This document shows positions 5,631-9,224 of a stretch of DNA of 9,224 nucleotides, piece after piece. Below the pieces are notes generated by a model. The model saw nothing but the letters and a program-made list of their open reading frames with translations. It searched no databases and was not told the origin of the DNA. Both the position numbers and the translations under genes were made by a program. Source of the DNA: DATKCN01 sp035513175 (GTDB taxonomy: Bacteria > Chloroflexota > Chloroflexia > Thermomicrobiales > CFX8); assembly GCA_035513175.1 (NCBI GenBank), contig DATKCN010000292.1, forward strand, positions 1 through 9,224, read 5' to 3'. The stretch's first letter is position 1. Each line of letters opens with the position of its first letter.

Positions 5631-5651
5631 CAGCGCGCTCGAACCGCGCTG
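5631..5651 (+). repeat. Intercistronic hairpin
   Basis: CAGCGCG (5631-5637) and CGCGCTG (5645-5651) form a perfect 7-bp stem with a 7-nt loop, in the 81-nt gap between the regulator and the DsrE-like gene. No U-run follows, so it is more likely an mRNA-stability or processing structure or a weak attenuator than a terminator. Confidence 0.35.
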
Positions 5652-5695
5652 CACGCCGGAGTTCTGCCCTCCGTGCTATTGAAGGAGTGCTTCCA

Positions 5696-6247
5696 ATGCT
5701 GACCGAAACGACGACCGCGTCCGTTGCCACCGATTGCGTCGACGCGCTCACCTCGCCGGCTTCGCCCGACCTGCCAACCACGACCACGCGCCTGGCGATT
5801 ATCGCCACCAAGGGCGCGCTGGACTGGGCGTATCCGCCGTTGATGATGGCCGTCCAGGCTGCCAACAAGGGTTGGGACGTCGGGATCTTCTTCACGTTCT
5901 ACGGACTGAACGTCATTCACAAGGACAAGCACCGGCGCCTGAAGGTGTCGCCGGTCGGCAATCCAGCCATGCCCATGGAGGTCCCCAATATCTTGGCGGC
6001 TCTGCCAGGCATGACCGCGATGGCGACCCGCATGATGCGCCGCCGGTTGCGCCAGCAGCAGGTGCCGACCATTGAGGAGCTGCTGCATCTGGCTATCGAG
6101 CGTGGGGTCAAGCTCTATCCGTGCGGCTTCACGATCGATACGTTTGGCTATGAAGAAGGCGACTTTATCGCTGGCGTCCAGCCACGCACTGGGTCGCCCG
6201 ACTTTCTTGAATTCGCGAAGGACGCGAATTCAACGATCTTCGTCTGA
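5696..6247 (+). CDS. DsrE/DsrF/DrsH-like protein (DsrE2-type sulfur carrier)
   Basis: A 183-residue protein. After a low-complexity Thr/Ala/Ser-rich N-terminus of about 30 residues, it follows the DsrE2-like family: LAIIATKGALDWAYPPLMMA (33-52), GIFFTFYGLNVI (63-74), VSPVGNPAMPME (84-95), the LPGM turn, a basic MMRRRLRQQQV segment, and VKLYPCGFTIDTFGYEEGDF (138-157) with the conserved putative sulfur-carrying C143. Such proteins work with rhodanese and TusA in relaying sulfane sulfur in sulfur-oxidising bacteria. ATG 5696 has GAAGGAG 8 nt upstream. It lies between a rhodanese-bearing regulator and a rhodanese-lactamase fusion, which supports a sulfur-relay role. The actual donor and acceptor are unknown. 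Confidence 0.85.
   Translation: MLTETTTASVATDCVDALTSPASPDLPTTTTRLAIIATKGALDWAYPPLMMAVQAANKGWDVGIFFTFYGLNVIHKDKHRRLKVSPVGNPAMPMEVPNILAALPGMTAMATRMMRRRLRQQQVPTIEELLHLAIERGVKLYPCGFTIDTFGYEEGDFIAGVQPRTGSPDFLEFAKDANSTIFV
6209..6231 (+). repeat. Perfect 9-bp hairpin at the 3' end of the DsrE-like gene
   Basis: GAATTCGCG (6209-6217) and CGCGAATTC (6223-6231) are exact reverse complements with a 5-nt loop (AAGGA), ending 16 nt before the stop codon. CGTCTGAGACG at the stop codon is a second small dyad. No U-run follows. It may tune expression of the downstream genes or protect mRNA ends. Confidence 0.4.
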
Positions 6248-6281
6248 GACGGGACGAATCACGAACTGGAGAACGGATACG

Positions 6282-7397
6282 ATGTCCATCGACACGAACG
6301 TCATGACCACCGAGACGCTGCGCGCGATGATCGAACGCGACGAGCCCCTGACGATCCTCGACGTGCGCCCGGCTGACGAGCGCGCCGAGTGGTCCATCCC
6401 CGGCAGCCTGCATGTTGACGCCTACGAACGACTCAAGGCCGGCGACCGTCACGTTCTCGATACCGTCGACCTGCCGACTTCGCAGCCCGTGGTTACCGTT
6501 TGCGCTGCGGGTCGAACGAGCCAGATCGCGGCCGATCTGCTGCGAGAACGGGGGATGAACGCGATCTCATTGGCAGGCGGCATGAAGTCATGGAGCCTGG
6601 CCTGGAATACCGCGCGAGTCGACGTGCCGGGGAGCGCGGCGCTGGTCATCCAGCTTCGCCGCACCGGCAAGGGCTGCCTGTCGTACATGGTTGGCAGCGG
6701 CGGCGAGGCGCTGGTCATCGATGCCTCCCTGGACCCCGATGTCTACATGCAGCTGGCCGCAGAGCACGACTGGACAATCACGACCGTGCTGGACACGCAT
6801 GTGCACGCCGACCACCTGTCGCGCTCGCGGCTACTGGCCGAACGCGCCGGGGCGACGCTCTACATGCCGCGGCAGGACCGCGTGCACTATCCGTTCCAGC
6901 CGCTGCGCGATGGCGACACACTCGCGGTTGGCGAGGCAACGCTACGGGTGATTGCCACACCGGGACACACGAACGAGAGCACGACCTATCAGCTTGACGG
7001 GCAGGCGCTGTTCACCGGCGACACCCTCTTCCTCGCCGGTGTTGGACGCCCCGATCTCGAAGCGACGGCGGACGAGTCGCGCCAGCGGGCGGCGACACTC
7101 CACGACTCGCTCCAGCGGCTGCTGCAACTGCCGCCCGGCTCCATCGTCCTGCCCGGACACGTCAGCGAGCCGATCCCGTTCGACGGCCAGCCGCTCAGCG
7201 CCCCGCTGTCCAGTGTGCGGGAGCGCGTCTCTCTGCTGCATGAGACGCGGGACGGTTTCGTCAGCGCAATCCTCGGCCGCATTCCGCCGACGCCCCCGAA
7301 CCATCACCTCATCGTGGAGGCCAACGAGGCGGGCCTGCTTCCTGACGGCGACGTGACTGACCTTGAAGCGGGCGCCAACCGCTGCGCCGTATCGTAG
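6282..7397 (+). CDS. Rhodanese-metallo-beta-lactamase fusion, persulfide dioxygenase-like
   Basis: A 371-residue cytoplasmic protein. The N-terminal rhodanese domain (about 5-112) has LTILDVRPADERAEWSIPGS and the active-site loop VCAAGRTS with C74. The C-terminal metallo-beta-lactamase domain (about 117-340) has THVHADH (H173, H175, D177, H178), TPGHT (H229), FTGDTLF (D247), GVGRPDLE and LPGH (H293). This pattern, with GVGRPDL, matches ETHE1/Blh-type persulfide dioxygenases, in which two His and one Asp hold one Fe(II) and oxidise glutathione (or similar) persulfide to sulfite. The fused rhodanese would pass sulfur between sulfite/thiosulfate and the thiol. Domain order (rhodanese first) differs from the common PDO-rhodanese fusions. 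ATG 6282 has GGAGA 9 nt upstream. An enzyme test is needed to exclude other thioester hydrolase activities. Confidence 0.88.
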   Translation: MSIDTNVMTTETLRAMIERDEPLTILDVRPADERAEWSIPGSLHVDAYERLKAGDRHVLDTVDLPTSQPVVTVCAAGRTSQIAADLLRERGMNAISLAGGMKSWSLAWNTARVDVPGSAALVIQLRRTGKGCLSYMVGSGGEALVIDASLDPDVYMQLAAEHDWTITTVLDTHVHADHLSRSRLLAERAGATLYMPRQDRVHYPFQPLRDGDTLAVGEATLRVIATPGHTNESTTYQLDGQALFTGDTLFLAGVGRPDLEATADESRQRAATLHDSLQRLLQLPPGSIVLPGHVSEPIPFDGQPLSAPLSSVRERVSLLHETRDGFVSAILGRIPPTPPNHHLIVEANEAGLLPDGDVTDLEAGANRCAVS

Positions 7398-7409
7398 CGG
7401 TCGACCCGG

Positions 7410-8735
7410 ATGACAACTCGAGCGGACGCTCCAATTCAGCTCGGACTGCGCGCGAACTGGCGCCAGTTCTGGCTGCTGGTGCTGGTGAACGCCTTCGTCG
7501 GCGCGATGATCGGGCTGGAGCGCACCGTCGTGCCGCTGCTGGCCGAGGAGGAGTTCGGCCTCGCGGCCGCCAGCGCGGCGACCTCCTTCATCGTCTCGTT
7601 CGGGCTGGTGAAGGCCTTCGCCAACCTGTTCGCGGGCCGCTTTTCCGATCGGGTGGGACGCAAGCAGCTGCTGGTGATCGGCTGGCTGTTTGCCCTGCCG
7701 GTGCCACTGATCATTATTGTGGCCCCGAATTGGTGGTGGATCGTGTTCGCCAATGTCCTGCTCGGCGTCAACCAGGGCTTTACCTGGTCGACGACGGTCA
7801 TCATGAAGATTGACCTGGTCGGGCCGGTGCGGCGCGGCCTGGCCATGGGGCTCAACGAGTTCGCGGGCTACTTCGCGCTGGCGGGCTCGGCGTTGTTGAC
7901 CGGCTGGCTGGCGGCCACCTACGGGCTACGGCCGGAGCCGTTCCTGATTGGCTTCGTCATCGCGCTGGCCGGGCTGCTGCTGTCCATCTTCGGCGTGAAG
8001 GAGACGCGCGGTCACGCGCAGCTCGAAGCACGCCTGCGCGCGCTTGACGCGCCCGATACTCCAGGCGCCCCGGTCGAACAGCCATCGTTCTGGTCGATTT
8101 TCACGCTGACATCGTGGCGCAACCGCAACCTGTTCTCCTGCTCGCAGGCTGGCATGGTCAACAATCTGAACGACGGCCTGGCCTGGGGCCTGCTGCCGCT
8201 GTTCTTCGCCGCAGGGGGTCTGAGCGTTGGTCGGATCGGCGTCCTGGCAGCCATCTACCCCGCCGTCTGGGGCCTCACCCAGCTTGGAACCGGCCTCGCC
8301 AGCGACCGCCTGGGCCGCAAGTGGCTGATCGCCGCCGGCATGTGGACGCAGGCGCTGGCGATCGCGTTCATCGTGACGCTCGACGGCTTCACCGCCTGGG
8401 CCGGGGCGGCGGCGCTGCTCGGGCTCGGGACCGCCATGGTCTACCCGACCCTGCTGGCCGCCATCGCCGACAACACATCGCCGGACATGCGCGGCACGGC
8501 GGTCGGCGTCTACCGGCTGTGGCGTGACAGCGGCTACGCGGCCGGAGCGCTCATGGCCGGAATCGTGGCTGATGCGCTGGGCCTTGACTGGGCCATCTGG
8601 AGCGTCGCCGCGCTGACCCTGGCGTCGGGCGTCGTCGTCGCGCTCGTCATGCGGGAACGACGGGTCAACCTTCCGGCCGGGCTCTCGGCCCCCAATGCCG
8701 CTGCCGCCGCGATCGGTGAGTCCGCCGGCACATAA
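7410..8735 (+). CDS. MFS transporter, last gene of the sulfur operon
   Basis: A 441-residue integral membrane permease with about twelve hydrophobic segments. The loop 2-3 signature GRFSDRVGRKQ (76-86) recurs in the second half as ASDRLGRKW (about 297-305). The central cytoplasmic loop is about residues 197-235, and the C-terminus is an Ala-rich tail. ATG 7410 is 12 nt after the rhodanese-lactamase stop, with only a weak ribosome binding site, so it probably relies on coupling. Its place suggests export or import of a sulfur or metalloid compound handled by the locus, for example sulfite or thiosulfate made by the dioxygenase or a methylated product. That is inference; the family alone does not define a substrate. 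It is not closely similar by eye to the MFS protein at 1063. Confidence 0.85.
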   Translation: MTTRADAPIQLGLRANWRQFWLLVLVNAFVGAMIGLERTVVPLLAEEEFGLAAASAATSFIVSFGLVKAFANLFAGRFSDRVGRKQLLVIGWLFALPVPLIIIVAPNWWWIVFANVLLGVNQGFTWSTTVIMKIDLVGPVRRGLAMGLNEFAGYFALAGSALLTGWLAATYGLRPEPFLIGFVIALAGLLLSIFGVKETRGHAQLEARLRALDAPDTPGAPVEQPSFWSIFTLTSWRNRNLFSCSQAGMVNNLNDGLAWGLLPLFFAAGGLSVGRIGVLAAIYPAVWGLTQLGTGLASDRLGRKWLIAAGMWTQALAIAFIVTLDGFTAWAGAAALLGLGTAMVYPTLLAAIADNTSPDMRGTAVGVYRLWRDSGYAAGALMAGIVADALGLDWAIWSVAALTLASGVVVALVMRERRVNLPAGLSAPNAAAAAIGESAGT

Positions 8736-8768
8736 TCGGTGTCGTCCTGCTGTGCTCTACCATCACGG

Positions 8769-8797
8769 TTGACGTGTCGCGCGCCCCGCGATATATT
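8769..8797 (+). promoter_or_regulatory. Promoter of the ArsR-SRPBCC pair
   Basis: TTGACG (8769-8774) and TATATT (8792-8797) are 17 nt apart, a good sigma70 match. Transcription would start near 8804, giving a very short leader of about 9-12 nt. This promoter implies that the pair is expressed separately from the sulfur operon ending at 8735; no clear terminator is visible between them. Confidence 0.6.
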
Positions 8798-8814
8798 CAT
8801 CTTGTTGGGTGAAT
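8795..8814. promoter_or_regulatory. Candidate ArsR autoregulatory operator
   Basis: ATTCA (8795-8799) and TGAAT (8810-8814) are exact inverted repeats spaced by 10 nt, overlapping the end of the -10 box and the ATG. The place is right for autorepression by the ArsR protein encoded next, but the dyad is short. Confidence 0.35.
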
Positions 8815-9190
8815 GATGAACGCGAGTGGACGAGACGCCAAACTGGACCACGTGCTGGCGGCGCTGGCTGATCCGACGCGGCGCGCGATCCTGCGTCGCC
8901 TCTCGGGCGGGGAAGCGCGCGTCACCGAGCTTGCCCGCCCGTTCGACATCTCGCTCAACTCGGTCTCCAAGCACATCCGCGTGCTGGAACGCGCCGGACT
9001 TGTGCGGCGGCGGCGCGTGGGGCGCGAGCATCGGCTCTCCCTCAACCCCGAGCCGCTCGATCGAGCCGCCGCCTGGATCGCCGCGCAACGCGATGCATGG
9101 ACGGCGCGGCTTGCCGAGTTGGACGGCCTGCTGGCGGATGACGACGCATCGAACGCTTCCATAGGAAAGGACGACCTCAATGGAGCTTGA
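8813..9190 (+). CDS. ArsR-family transcriptional repressor
   Basis: A 125-residue winged-helix repressor. LDHVLAALADPTRRAILRRLSGGE (11-34) is the typical ArsR opening, followed by VTELARPFDISLNSVSKHIRVLERAGLV (37-64) with the recognition helix and RRRRVGREHRLSLNPEPL as the wing. It has no cysteine, so it is not a classical thiol metal sensor. It resembles the SdpR/PF12840-type repressors that precede SRPBCC genes. ATG 8813 or the adjacent ATG 8816 may be used; the leader is very short. Its end overlaps the next gene by 11 nt. It is a distinct unit from the sulfur locus and shares only the ArsR fold with the ArsR-rhodanese regulator. Confidence 0.88.
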   Translation: MMNASGRDAKLDHVLAALADPTRRAILRRLSGGEARVTELARPFDISLNSVSKHIRVLERAGLVRRRRVGREHRLSLNPEPLDRAAAWIAAQRDAWTARLAELDGLLADDDASNASIGKDDLNGA

Positions 9191-9224
9191 CGACCCCATC
9201 CATGTGCGCGTGACCCGCCGCTTT
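9180..9224 (+). CDS. SRPBCC/AHSA1-like protein, first 15 codons (cut by window edge)
   Basis: ATG 9180 lies 7 nt after AGGAAAGGA and overlaps the ArsR stop (ATGGAGCTTGA). The visible peptide MELDDPIHVRVTRRF resembles the first beta strand of AHSA1-type SRPBCC proteins, which bind small hydrophobic ligands. An ArsR gene overlapping such a gene is a very common arrangement. The call rests mainly on that context. Confidence 0.55.
   Translation, partial: MELDDPIHVRVTRRF

Noticed and set aside
6072..6281. N-terminal extension of the rhodanese-lactamase frame
   Set aside because: It lies in the DsrE-like gene in another frame with an arginine/serine-rich shadow sequence; ATG 6282 has a proper ribosome binding site and begins the rhodanese domain.
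1..9224. CRISPR arrays, tRNA/rRNA genes, insertion sequences, attachment sites
   Set aside because: No regularly spaced repeats, no transposase-like coding, no terminal repeats with target duplications, and no recognisable tRNA fold or rRNA segment were seen.

Overview
The window is GC-rich, with tightly packed genes, frequent GTG starts and short overlaps. The gene mix (ArsR-rhodanese regulator, DsrE/TusA sulfur carriers, rhodanese-metallo-beta-lactamase fusion, DinB, ArsR-SRPBCC pair) would fit a high-GC Chloroflexota bacterium of the Thermomicrobia/Sphaerobacter kind. That placement is inference from gene style; there is no rRNA or other marker.

Layout, left to right: (1) 2-535 minus, the N-terminal part of an ADP-ribosylglycohydrolase-family protein with degenerate metal-ligand residues, followed by about 530 bases with no convincing gene. 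(2) 1063-2340 plus, an MFS permease, convergent with (3) 2369-2875 minus, a DinB-family protein. (4) 3050-4752 minus, a three-gene operon: an ArsM-like methyltransferase fused to a TusA-like domain and interrupted by one in-frame UGA, a free-standing TusA-like protein, and a small DsrE-family protein. (5) 4940-8735 plus, divergent from it: ArsR-rhodanese regulator, DsrE/DsrF/DrsH-like protein, rhodanese-metallo-beta-lactamase (persulfide dioxygenase-like) protein, and a second MFS permease. (6) 8813-9224 plus: an ArsR repressor overlapping the start of an SRPBCC/AHSA1-type gene cut by the window edge.

The most striking item is in (4). The methyltransferase reading frame meets a single TGA (4147-4149) exactly where ArsM-type enzymes carry a conserved substrate-binding cysteine (LWTG-[UGA]-IAGALPE). 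The frame then continues through the C-terminal part of the methyltransferase and into a TusA-like domain. A perfect 7-bp hairpin with a GGA loop starts 13 nt after the UGA, and its loop starts 18 nt after it, as expected of a bacterial SECIS element. I read this as a 365-residue selenoprotein (Sec202) that automatic annotation would split into two ORFs or call a pseudogene.

Regions (4) and (5) together look like one divergently transcribed sulfur/chalcogen (possibly metalloid) handling locus. It has sulfur carriers (two TusA-like, two DsrE-like), sulfur transferases (two rhodanese domains), a probable persulfide dioxygenase, a thiol/selenol-dependent methyltransferase, an exporter, and a regulator whose rhodanese domain could sense reactive sulfur. 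The two arms share one AT-rich control region (4874-4921) in which two near-consensus promoters face each other and overlap at their -10 boxes on a 10-bp palindrome. The substrate of the methyltransferase cannot be told from sequence alone.
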